NCBI RefSeq assembly: GCF_963082655.1
Contig: NC_081554.1
Location: forward strand, 58,197,756 to 58,261,755
Length of the DNA: 64,000 nucleotides
From: Stomoxys calcitrans
Lineage: Eukaryota > Arthropoda > Insecta > Diptera > Muscidae
Direction: 5' to 3'
The position numbers and the translations under genes were made by a program. Of this stretch, positions 9,541 through 20,882 are shown in pieces. Below the pieces are notes generated by a model, which saw nothing but the letters and a program-made list of their open reading frames with translations, had not been told where the DNA came from and searched no databases. Position 1 is the stretch's first letter. Each line of letters opens with the position of its first letter.

Positions 9541-12500
9541 ACTTCTCAAAAATGTGGTAGTCGTCGAGAAAAGAAAAGAAAAAATGCACTGGCAGTGGCT
9601 CTAAAAGTGAAAATCGGGTGATATACATATATGGGAGCTATATCTAAATCTGAACCGACTTCTATGAAATTCACCAGTAATGTTGAGATCCATAAGAAAA
9701 TCTTTTCTGCCAAATTTCGAGAAAATCGGTTAACATATAAGCCGTTTATGGCAATATTTCTCAAAATCGGACGAAAATATATATGGGAGCTATATCTAAA
9801 TCTGAATCGATTTCGAGCAAACTTCTCAGATATTGTGGTAGTTGTCGAGAAAAGCGTTGTGCAAAATTTTGGCAAGATTGGTCAAAAAAATGAGATTGCA
9901 GTGACTCTAAAAGTGAAAATCGGGTGATATACATATATGACAGCTATATCAAAATCTGAACCGATTTCTATGAAACTCACCAGTAATGTCGAGAGTTATA
10001 AGAAATTCCTTCTTGCCAAATTTCGAAAAAATCGGTTAACAGATGAGCGATTTATTGCAATATTTCTCAAAATCGGACGAACATATATATGGGAGCTATA
10101 TCTAAATCTGAATCGATTTCGAGCAAACTTCTCAGATATTGTGGTAGTTGAAGAGAAAAGCGTTGTGCAAAATTTTGGCAAGATTGGTCAATAAATGCGA
10201 TAGCAGTGGCTCTTAGAAGTTAAAATCGGGCGATATACATATATGACAGCTATATCTAAATCTGAACCGATTTCAATGAAATTCACCAGTAATGTCGAGA
10301 GTCATAAGAAAACCCCTACTGCCAAATTTCGAGAGAATCGGTTAACAAATGAGCGCTTTATTGCAATATTTCTCAAAATCGGACGAAAATATATATGGGA
10401 GCTATATGTAAATCTTAATCGATTTGGAGCAAACTTCTCAGATATTGTGGTAGTTGTCAAGAAAAGCGTTGTGCAAAATTTTGTCAAAATTGGTCAATAA
10501 ATGCGCTTGCAGTGGCTCTGGGAGTGAAAATCGGGCGATATACATATATGACAGCTATATCTAAATCTGAACCGACTTCTATGAAACTCACCAGTAATGT
10601 CGAGAGTTATAAGAAATTCCTTCTTGCCAAAATTTCGAGAAAATCGGTTAACAAATGAGCACTTGATTGCAATATTTCTCAAAATCGGACGAACATATAT
10701 ATGGGAGCTATATCTAAATCTGAATCGATTTCGAGCAAACTTCTCAGATATTGTGATAGTTGTAGAGAAAAGCGTTGTGCAAAATTTTGGCAAGATTGTA
10801 CAAAAAATGAGCTTGCAGTGGCTCTAAAAGTGAAAATCGGGCGATATACATATATGACAGCTATATCTAAATCTGAACCGACTTCTATGAAATTCGCCGG
10901 TAATGTCGAGAGTCATAAGAAAATCCTTTCTGCCCAATTTCGAGAGAATCGGTTAACAAATTAGTTTTCGAGGAAAGCGTTGTACAAAGTTTTGTTAAAA
11001 TTGGTCAATAAATGCGCTTGCTGTGACTCTAAAAGTGAAAATCGGGCGATATACATATATGGGAGCTATATCTAAATCTGAACCGATTTCAATCAAATTC
11101 ACCAGTAATGTCGAGAGTCATTAGAAAATTCTTCCTGCCAAATATCGAGAAAATCGGTTAACAAATGAGCACTTTATTGCAAAATTTCTCAAAATCGGAC
11201 GAACATATATATGTGAGCTATATCTAAATCTGAATCGATTTCGAGCAAACTTCTCAGATATTGTGATAGTGGTAGAGAAAAGCGTTGTGCAAAATTTGGG
11301 GAAAATTGGTCAATAAATGCGCTTGCAGTGGCTCTAGGAGTGAAAATCGGGCGATATACATATATGACAGCTATATCTAAATCTGAACCGACTTCTATGA
11401 AACTCACCAGTAATGTCGAGAGTTATAAGAAATTCCTTCTTGCCAAAATTTCGAGAAAATCGGTTAACAAATGAGCACTTGATTGCAATATTTCTCAAAA
11501 TCGGACGAACATATATATGGGAGCTATATCTAACTCTGAATCGATTTGGAGCAAACTTCTCAGATATTGTGGTAGTTGTCGAGAAAAGCGTTGTGCAAAA
11601 TTTTGGCAAGATTGGTCAAAAAAATGAGATTGCAGTGGCTCTAAAGGTGAAAATCGGGCGATATACATATATGACAGCTATATCTAAATCTGAACCGATT
11701 TCTATGAAATTCACCAGTAATGTCGACAGTTATAAGAAACCCCCTCCTGCCAAATTTTGAGAGAATCGGCTAACATATAAGCACTTTATTGCAAAATTTC
11801 TCAAAATCGGACGAAAATATATATGGGAGCTATATCTAAATCAGAATCGATTTGGAGCAAACTTCTCAGATAATGTGGTAGTTGAAGAGAAAAGCGTTGT
11901 GCAAAATTTTGGGAAAATTGGTCAATAAATGCGCTTGCAGTGGCTCTAAAAGTGAAAATCGGGCTATATACATATATGACAGCTATATCTAAATCTGAAC
12001 CGATTTTCATGAAATTCACCAGTAATGTCCAGAATCAAGAAAAAATCCTTCCTGCCAAATTTCAAAAGAATCGGTTAACATATAAGCACTTTATTGCAAA
12101 ATTTCTCAAAATCGGACGAACATATATATGGGAGCTATATCTAAATCTGAATCGATTTCGAGCAAACTTCTCAGATATTGTGATAGTTGTAGAGAAAAGC
12201 GTTGTGCAAAATTTTGGGAAAATTGGTCAATAAATGCGCTTGCAGTGGCTCTAGGAGTGAAAATCGGGCGATATACATATATGACAGCTATATCTAAATC
12301 TGAACCGACTTCTATGAAATTCGCCGGTAATGTCGACAGTCATAAGAAAACCCTTCCTGCCAAATTTCGAGAAAATCGGTTGACAAATGAGCACTTTATT
12401 GGAAAATTTCTCAAAATCGGACGAACATATATATGGGAGCTATATCTAAATCTGAATCGATTTCGAGCAAACTTCTCAGATATTGTGACAGTTGTAGAGA

Positions 12501-13050
12501 AAAGCGTTGTGCAAAATTTTGGGAAAATTGGTCAATAAATGCGCTTGCTGTGGCTCTAAAAGTGAAAATCGGGTGATATACATATATGACAGCTATATCA
12601 AAATCTGAACCGATTTCTATGAAACTCACCAGTAATGTCGAGAGTTATAAGAAATTCCTTCTTGCCAAATATCGAGGAAATCGGTTAACAAATGAGCACT
12701 TTATTGCAAAATTTCTCAAAATCGGACGAAAATATATATGGGAGCTATATGTAAATCTTAATCGATTTGGAGCAAACTTCTCAGATATTGTGGTAGTTGT
12801 CAAGAAAAGCGTTGTGCAAAATTTTGTAAAAATTGGTCAATAAATGCACTTGCAGTGGCTCTAAAAGTTAAAATCGGGCGATATACATATATGACAGCTA
12901 TATCTAAATCTGAACCGACTTCTATGAAACTCACCAGTAATGTCGAGAGTCATATGATAATACTTCCTGCCAAATTTCAAGAGAATCGGTTTACAAAAGA
13001 CCATTTTATTGCATTATTACTGCAAATCGGACGAACATATATATGGGAGC
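9541..13050 (+). repeat. Dimeric higher-order array (305-306 bp HOR)
   Basis: The motif ATATACATATATG recurs at 9621, 9927, 10233, 10538, 10844, 11049, 11354, 11661, 11966, 12271, 12576 and 12881. Steps are 305-307 bp except one of 205 bp, a roughly 100-bp deletion inside the unit starting at 10844. Each unit has two related halves of about 153 bp. One carries GACAGCTATATCTAAATC with GAACCGA, the other GGGAGCTATATCTAAATC with GAATCGATTT. The array therefore evolved by amplification of a dimer. Open frames up to 136 codons recur at the same phase in each unit and reflect only the repeat. Confidence 0.9.
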
Positions 13051-13335
13051 TATAACCAAATCTGAACCGATTTGTTCCAATTTCAATAGGTTTCGTCTCT
13101 AGGCCGAAAAACATGTCTGTACCAAATTTTAAGAAGATCGGATGAAAATTTCGAGCTGTACTTTGAACACATATTAACATGGACAGACAGACAGAGGAAC
13201 ATAGCTAAATCGAATCAGAAAGTGATTCTGAACCGATCAGTATACTTATAAATGGGTCAATCACTTTTCCTTCTGGGTGTTACAAACAAATGCACTAAGT
13301 TATAATACCCTGTACCACAATTGTGGTAAATAGTT
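13051..13335 (+). mobile_element. Type 2 tail module closing the dimeric array
   Basis: The tail contains ACATGGACAGACAGACAGAG, then ACATAGCTAAATCGAATCAG, TGTTACAAACAAATGCACTA, and TTATAATACCCTGTACCAC. It ends in ACCACAATTGTGGT, a perfect 14-base palindrome. Reversed copies lie at 50.03-50.14 and 60.55-60.69 kb. The short GACA run is the seed position for microsatellite growth seen in other copies. Confidence 0.75.
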
Positions 13336-16300
13336 TCCTTCAGAAAGGTTACTAAAAACCTTCCTCACTATAAGGAATAGCAAATTTCTTACCTTAGCGA
13401 ACTTAAACCAAAGTTTCCTTTGGGAAATGGTATTAAGCTTCTAACTTATTTTTCCTTTGGAAGAGCATATTAATAAAAAAAAACTAAAATGGGCTTTTCC
13501 CTTAAAAAAAGATCCTGAAAATTCTCTATTCCTAGAGATAGAGTACAAAAATCACAGATTTTCCTTTCCCAATCCATTGGAAAATGAGACTGACAACACT
13601 CTTTCTCTTGACAAGTGGTACTAAACAATACTTCTTCTTGGCAAAGATCACCAAAGCAAAGGTTTCCCTTCACAAAAGGTACTAAAAACTACCCTTCCTT
13701 TGGCAATGGGAATTAAAGTCAAACTTATCTTGATGAGTGGAACTTAAACCTGCTTTTGCCTTGGAAAAAGTTACTAAAACTACCTTTTCTCTTAGAAAAG
13801 GTTTAGTACCGCCTCTCTTCGACAAGGGTACTTAAACAAAACTTTCTCTTAGAAAAAAATACTACAACTACTCTTAGAAAAGGTTACTACAATTTCTTCT
13901 TGAAAATAGTACTACACTTTCTTCTTCAAAAGTGTACTAAAACTACAATTCTACAATGAAAAATGTAATTCTTCACTGAAAAGGGTACTAAAACTAAACT
14001 TTATCTTAGAAAAGGGTACAAAAAGAGCCTTTCTTTTCTTCAAAGAGAGTTATAAAACTACCTATAAAACAACTAAAAGTACCCTTTCTCTTAGAAAAGG
14101 GTACGAAAAGTACCATTTCTCATACAAAGAGGTACCAAAACTACACTATATCTTAGAAAAGAGTACTAAAACTACTCTCAGAAAAGGGTACTAAAACTAC
14201 CCTTTGTCTTACAAACGGTTACTACACTTCCTCTTAGAAAAGGATACTAAAAGTATCCTGTTTTTTAGAAAAGAGTACTAAAAGTACCCTTTCTTTAAGA
14301 AAAGGGTACTAAAGGTAACCTTTCTGTCAGAAGAGGGAACTCGAACTACCCTTTCCCTTTAAAAAGGATACAAATAGTGCACTTTTCCTAAAAAAGGGTA
14401 CTAAAAGTACCCCTTCTCTTAGAAAATGGTACACTGTCCCTTAGAAAAGGTAACTACAATTTTTTTTTGAAAAAGGTAGTAAAACTATACTTTCTCTTAA
14501 AAAAGGAAATTAACCATCTCATAGAAAAGGATACTAGAAGTACCTTTTGTCCTAGAAAAGGGTACTAAAAGTACCCTTTCTCTTAAGGTACTAAAGGTAC
14601 CCTTTCTCTTAGAAAAGGGTACTAACAGTGCCTTCTCTCTTAGAAAAGGGTACTAAAGGCAACCTTTCTCTTAGAAGGAGGTACTAAAAGTACTCTATCT
14701 CTTAGAAAAGAGTACTTAAGGTGTACTTTCTCTTAGAAAAGGGTTCTAAAAGTACCATCTCTCTTAAAAAAAAAGGTGCTAAAGGTACCATTTCTCTTAG
14801 AAAATGTTACTTTGTCTTAAAAAATGGTACTTAAGCATCCTTTCTCTAAGAAAAGGGTACTAAAAGTACCATTTCTCCTATAAAGATGTACCAAAAATAC
14901 CCAATCTGTAAGAAAAGGGTGCTAAAACTTACCCATCTCTAAGAGAATGGTACTAAAACTATCATTTCTCTTAGAAAAGGGCACCAAACTACCCTTTATT
15001 TTAGAAAATGCAACTAAAACACCCCTTCTTTTAGAAAAGGATATTAAACCTACCTTTTCTCTTAGAAAAGGGTACTAAAACTAGCCCTTCTCTACGAAAA
15101 GGGTACTAAAACTATTGTTTCTCTAAGAAAAGAGTACTAAAGGAACGCTTTCTCTTAGAAAAGGATACTAACAGTGCTTTTTCTCTTGGAAATGGGAACT
15201 AAAGACAACCTTTCTCCTAGAAAAAGGTACTAAATGTATTCTTTCTCTTAGAAAAGAGTGTCTATTCTCTTAGAAAATGGTGCTAAAAGTACCCTTTCTC
15301 TTAAAAAAGGGTAATAAAATTAACCTTTCTCTTAGAAAAGGGTACTAAAGTATCCTTTCTCTTAGAAAAGGGTACTAAAAGTACCATTTCTCCTGTAAAG
15401 AGGTACCAAAAGTATCCAATCTCCAAGAAAAGGGTGCTGAAGCTACCCTGTCTCTTGGGAAATGGTACTAAAACTACCCTTTCTCTTAGAAAAGTGTATT
15501 AAAACTACCCTTTATTTTAGAAAATGGTACTAAAACACCCCTTCCTTTAGAAAAGGGTACTAAACCTACTTTTTCTCATAGAAAAGGATACTAAAACTAT
15601 CCATTCTGTTGGAAAAGAGTACTAATACTATTCTTCCTCTGAGAAAAGAGTACTAAAACTATCGTTTCTCTTAGAAAAGGGTACTAAAAGTAAACTTTCT
15701 CTAAGAAAAGGGTTCTAAAACTACCCTATCTCTAAGATAAATTTACAAAAAGTAACCTTGCTCTTAGAAGAGGTTATTAAAAGTACCATTTCTCCTATAA
15801 AGGGGCACCAAAAATAGCCAATCTCCAAGAAAAGTTTGCTAAAACTACCCTTTCTCTTAGAAAAGGGTACTAAAGCTACCGTTTATTTTAGAAAACGGTA
15901 CTAAAACACACCTTCTTTTAGAAAAGGGTAACAAACCTACAATTTTTCTTAGAAAAGGGTACTAAAACTACCCTTTCTCTAAGAAAAGGGCACTAAAACT
16001 ATACTTTCTCTTGGAAAAGGGTATTAAAACTACCCTTTTTCTTGGAAAATGGTACTAAAACTACCCTTTCTATTGGAAAAGGGTACTAAAACTACCCTTT
16101 CTCTTGGAAAAGGGTACTAAAACTACGCTTACCTTTGGAAAATTGTAGTATAACCACCCTTTCGCTTTGAAAATTGTAGTATAACTTCGCTATCCCTTGG
16201 CAAAGTGGGGTATAACCACCCTTTCCTTGAAAAAGGGAACTAAAACTACCCTTTTTCATGGAAAATGGTACTAAAACTACCCTTTCTATTGGAAAAGGGT

Positions 16301-18140
16301 ACTAAAACTACCCTTTCTCTTGGAAAAGGGTACTAAAACTATGCTTACCTTTGGAAAATTGTAGTATAACTACCCTTTCGCTTTGAAAATTGTAGTATAA
16401 CTTCGCTTTCCCTTGGCAAAGTGTGGTATAACCACCCTTCCCTTGAAAAAGGAAACTAAAACTAAACTTTCCTTTGGCAAAGTAAAAATAGTACGAAACC
16501 TAGCTTTTCCCTTAGAAAAGGGTACTAAAACTGCCCATTTCTTTGAAAAAGTGTACTTAAAATATTCCTTCTTTTGGCAAAGGGTATAAACACTACTCTT
16601 TCCTTTGGAATGGGTGCTTCAATTACCCTTTCACCTGGGAAACTATCCTTTTTTTTAGGGAAAGGGTACTAAAATCGCCTTTCCATTTGGGAAAGTGTGT
16701 AAAAACTACCCCTTCCTTTGGAAAAGGATACAAAACACCTTTTTTCATTGAAAAATGTATTAAAAACAACTATTCCCCTCGGAATGCGATACTTAAATTC
16801 ACCCTTTCTTTAGGTAAATCGCACTGAACCCACCATTCCCCATGGAACAGGTACTCAAAGAAAAATTTCCCTGGAAAAAGGACCTAAAGTTTGCTAAAAC
16901 AAATCTTATGCCAACGAAAGTGTACTAAAACTATCGTTTGCTAGGAAAAGGGTACTTAAACTACCCGTTTGCCATGAAAAAGGGTACTAAAACTTCCTTA
17001 AATGTACTAAAAGTACCCGTTTACCAGGAAAAAAGTACTAGAACTACCCTAACTTCATGGAAATGGATAATTAAAATACATTTCCCTGGAAAAAGTGTAC
17101 TACAACTACATTTTCCCTGGGACAAGTGTACTAAAGGCCACCGTAGTGCAGTTCGAATCCTGGCAAGACCATCAGAAAAAATTTTCAGCGGTGGTTTTCT
17201 CCTCCTATGTTGGCAACATTTCTGAGGTACTTTTCCATGTAAGACTTCTCTCCAAGGAGGTGTCGCACTGCGGCACGCCGTTCGGACTCGGCTATAAAAA
17301 GGAGGCCCCTTATCATTGAGCTTAAACTTGTATCGGACTGCACTCATTGATATGTGAGAAGTTTTGCCCCCGTTCCTTAGTGGAATGTTCATGGGCAAAA
17401 TTTGCAATTTTCAAGTGTACTAAAACTACATTTCCTTGGGGAAAATTTACTAAACCTTTATTTTCCCTGGTGTAAGTGAACTAAAACATCATTTTCACTG
17501 GAAAAAGTGAACTGAAACTACATTTTACCTGTAAACAATGTACTAAAACTAAAATTTTCCTGGGAAAAGTGCACTAAGGTTACATTTTCCTTGGGAAAAG
17601 TGTACTAAAACAAAATTTTCCTTACTAAACCCATTCTTTCCCAGGGAAAAGTGTAATAAAACTACTCTTCCTCTATCGAAGGTGTGCTAAAACTATGATT
17701 TTCCTAGGGAATGTATACTAAAACCAGGGAAAGTGCAACAAAACTAACCTTTTTCTAAGGAAAATTTTCTAAAATTTACCAATTTTGAACTAAAATGAAC
17801 TCGAAAATTTATTTTCCTAGGGAAAGTTTACTTAAGCTTACTTTTCCCCATGAAAATTATGCCAAGACTACCCCTTTTCTCGCCAAAGGATACTAAATCT
17901 AGCGTTTTCCTAGAATGGAGTACTAGAACCTGCCTTTTTTGTTGGCAATGGGTAATGAGTCTAACCTTTTTCTTGGTAAAGGGTGAAAAGTACTAAAAAT
18001 ACAAACAAGAGAAGGTGTAATTCTTCTACACTTTATCTTGGTAAAGGGTACTTTCTCTTTCTATTCTTTAGGAAAGTTTACTTCTTCTACCCATTGTCTT
18101 GAGAAAGGGTACTTCTTCTACCCTAGCCCTTATCACAGCT
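13336..18140 (+). repeat. Satellite A, block 1 (31-bp units, TTAGAAAAGG type)
   Basis: About 145 copies of a 31-bp monomer, well preserved as CTTAGAAAAGGGTACTAAAA then GTACCCTTTCT. Each monomer holds two dyads: TACCCTTT..AAAGGGTA, and GGGTACT AAA AGTACCC. The consensus drifts along the block, from CTTAGAAAAGG to CTTGGAAAAGG near 16.0-16.4 kb to TTCCCTGGGAAAAG near 17.1-17.9 kb. A SINE interrupts it at 17136-17411. No gene is present. Confidence 0.93.
17136..17411 (+). mobile_element. tRNA-derived SINE inserted in satellite A
   Basis: It starts GGCCACCGTAGTGCAG and jumps directly to TTCGAATCCTGGCAAGACC, so the region between the A and B boxes has been lost. The body and 3-prime part match the other SINEs (TTTTCAGCGGTGGTTTTC, GTGTCGCACTGCGGCACG, GCTATAAAAAGGAGGCCCC). 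It is flanked by a perfect 13-bp target-site duplication, CAAGTGTACTAAA, at 17123-17135 and 17412-17424. That duplicated text is satellite A sequence, so the SINE landed in the array after it existed. Confidence 0.88.
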
Positions 18141-18144
18141 TATA

Positions 18145-18381
18145 TGGGTTGCCCAAAAAGTAATTGCGGATTTTTCATATAGTCGGCATTGACAAATTTT
18201 TTCAACGGCTTGTGACTCTGTAATTGCATTTTTTCTTCTGTCAGTTATCAGCTGTTACTTTTAGCTTGCTTTAGAAAAAAAGTGTAAAAAAAGTATATTT
18301 GATTAAAGTTCATTCTAAGTTTTATTAAAAATGCATTTACATTCTTTTAAAAAATCCGCAATTACTTTTTGGGCAACCCAA
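18145..18381 (+). mobile_element. Mariner-type MITE, copy 2
   Basis: This 237-bp element with TA flanks starts TGGGTTGCCCAAAAAGTAAT and ends ACTTTTTGGGCAACCCA. It is nearly identical to the copies at 5.6, 20.1 and 33.4 kb. It is inserted in satellite A-derived sequence: CTTCTTCTACCCTAGCCCT occurs just before it and again at about 18435. Confidence 0.9.
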
Positions 18382-18465
18382 TACAAACAAGAGAAAGGGT
18401 ACTTCTTCCACCCATTCTCTTGAGAAAGGGTACTTCTTCTACCCTAGCCCTCGTCACAGATTATA
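18382..18465 (+). repeat. Satellite A remnant after MITE
   Basis: AAAGGGTACTTCTTC and ACCCATTCTCTTGAG continue the type seen just before the MITE. Confidence 0.7.
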
Positions 18466-20083
18466 TTTTCGTAAAAATTCATTAAAATTTTTTTGAAATT
18501 CAATTTTCTTGAATATTTTTTTTTTTCGTTAAATCCTATATTTATAATCCCTCAAAGATTATTTCCCAATATGTGACTGAAATTCACTCTGAAAAAAATT
18601 GAAAAGCACAGCCAAAGTGATTTAATTTGTTCCAAATACAACAACAACAACAACGACAATAGCAAACACAAAACCAATCTTGCATACAAGAAACAAAATT
18701 GTCATCGCAAAGATGATGACAGTATGTCACCTCGAACAGTCACTCAATCACACAGTGTGTCCATCAAGTCTGACGACAGTCATTCACTCGCACACTCACT
18801 CACTGGCTCGTTTGCTCGCTCGCTCGCTCGCTCGCTCATTCATTAATTCCTAGCGTGATAACGATGATGGTGACAAGCAATTGCAGGCCAGAGAGCTTAT
18901 GGCACATGTTGCCAAATGTTTGCTGGGGCATACCATAAGCGATTGGGCACATTAACGACACCTTCTTATGGAAATCTAGAAGCAATCCAAAGAGAAACCA
19001 GAAACAAACAAAAAAAAACAACAACAAGAAAAACACCACCATTAAGCTTTGAGCATTAGCAATGCAACGTTCAAAATTCGTTTTTCACGCGGATACCATG
19101 TGCCAAGTTATCGTTAGACTGTCATCATTTGACCAACGCCTAATTCCAGCAGCTCGATATTGTCATCTGTGTGCTTTTAAATGGCCTGTGGTCTTGCTAG
19201 GCTTAGGTGGTGGTGGACTTTGCATTGAAACTACAAAAACTAAAAAGAAGAACAACGCTTAAGCAGCAAAAACAGCGAGCGCAAAAATCGAAGACGTTAA
19301 AATATTTTACGGCTTTTTCATATGTTTTGCATGGCAGAGATAAGCATAAATCATCTTTTAAAAGCAGGAGAAGCAGGCAGAAAAAGTGCCACCACCAGCA
19401 ATGTTGGTGCTGCCAATTATTTGCTGGCCATGGGTGCCCGATGACACCTCCATGAATGACAACTCGCCAAAGAAGACCCAGCCTGCCAACTTGCTGGCTA
19501 AAGTTGTCGCTGTTGCTGGCTCAGCCATTTGGGTGTAGCCGATTGCATGGCATGCCATGGCATATCCTCGTCATCATCATGACCAATGACTGCAGTCTTC
19601 TGCATATGCATGCATAACTCGTTCAAAACGGTTTAAAAATGACATGCATAAGCATGTTTGCAACATGTAAATTTGTGCTTGTCTTTCGCTGCATGTGCAT
19701 GTCTGTTTCCACACAGGCAGTGAATAGCAGACATGAATGGCATCATGGTCAAATCAATAAATTTGCCTTTATTTCTATGGCATTTCTACTCGCCTTTAAC
19801 GTAATGCCACCAAAAGCTGTGATGGTGGTGTTAACGCTGCTTGTGACTGCATGTAGACAAGCGTTTCTGGATTTTTGTTAGGTTCCCTATAAGAAGCAGA
19901 GCGGTCCTAACAAACATTCCAAAGGTTAATATGAAATTTATGTTAGATGGGGAGTAGGCAAAGAGCCAACTGCTGGAGTTCGGTTACCAGGCCACAGCAT
20001 TTTATATGATGTTGAAATTACAACTGATAGAGTGGTTGCTCCACTAACAACCAAGCACTTGGTTTGCAGAACTTATCGATGTA
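18466..20083. other. Non-repetitive island with short microsatellites
   Basis: It contains a CAA run near 18638-18655 and a GCTC run at about 18814-18834. Open frames of 60-82 codons exist on both strands, but none shows a recognisable domain or convincing composition. A 23-bp segment at 18858-18880 recurs exactly at 20370-20392, where satellite A resumes. Confidence 0.6.
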
Positions 20084-20319
20084 TTGGGTTGCCCAAAAAG
20101 TAATTGCGGATTTTTCACATAGTCGGCGTTGACAAATTTTTTCACAGCATGTGACTCTGTAGTTGCATTTTTTCTTCTGTCAATTATCAGCTGTTACTTT
20201 TAGCTTGCTTTAGAAAAAAAGTGTAAAAAAAGTATATTTGATTAAAGTTCATTCTAAGTTTTATTAAAAATGCATTTACTTTCTTTTAAAAAATCCGCAA
20301 TTACTTTTTGGGCAACCTA
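20084..20319 (+). mobile_element. Mariner-type MITE, copy 3
   Basis: The left end TTGGGTTGCCCAAAAAGTAA follows TA. The right terminal repeat is eroded (GGGCAACCTAGAA instead of GGGCAACCCAATA), so the right TA is lost. Otherwise it is nearly identical to the other three copies. Confidence 0.88.
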
Positions 20320-20571
20320 GAATCTAGGTACAGCGCTTGATATCAAGTCTATTCTCATCACACCTTCACATAACGATGATGGTGACAAGCAACCACAAGG
20401 ACTTTTCCCCAAAGAAAGGGTTCCAAAACTAGTCTTTCTCTAAACATAGGACACCAAAACTATCCTTTCCCCAAACAAAAAGTACTTAAAATAAAATTTT
20501 CAAAAAAAAAAGGTATTAAAACTACCCTTTCCGGAAAAAAATTATACTAAAACTACCTTTTTCTCACGTAA

Positions 20572-20882
20572 GGGGGTTACCGTAACGCAGAGGTTAGCAT
20601 GTCTGCCTATGATGCTGAACGCCAGGGTTCGCATCCTGGCGAGAACAACATGAAATTTTTCAGCGGTGGTTATTCCCTCCTAATGCTGGCGACATTTGGG
20701 AGGCAGCCATGTAAAAACTTCTCTACAAAAAGGTGTCGCACTGCGGCACGCCGTTCGTAGTCGGCTATAAAATGGAGTTTCCTTATCACGAAGCTTAAAA
20801 CTTGAATCGGACAGCACTGATTGATATGTGAAAAGTTTGTCTCTGTTCCTTAATGGAATGTTCATGGGCAAATTTGCATTTT
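20572..20882 (+). mobile_element. tRNA-derived SINE, near full length
   Basis: The 5-prime part is tRNA-like, with an A-box region GTAACGCAGAGGTTAGCAT at 20582-20600 and a B-box GGTTCGCATCC at 20626-20636. These are spaced as in Pol III tRNA promoters. The body contains TTTTTCAGCGGTGGTTATTC and GTGTCGCACTGCGGCACG. The 3-prime part ends GGAATGTTCATGGGCAAAT. The B-box differs from the consensus GGTTCGAATCC at one base. I see no clear target-site duplication. Confidence 0.88.
20582..20636 (+). promoter_or_regulatory. Internal Pol III promoter (A and B boxes) of SINE
   Basis: The A-box-like GTAACGCAGAGG and B-box-like GGTTCGCATCC are separated by about 35 bases. This follows the type 2 Pol III promoter layout of tRNA genes. 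The one-base change in the B-box may weaken it. Confidence 0.6.

Noticed and set aside
20572..20650. Functional tRNA gene
   Set aside because: The tRNA-like A and B boxes belong to a SINE head. The sequence continues into the SINE body, and the cloverleaf acceptor stem is not formed.
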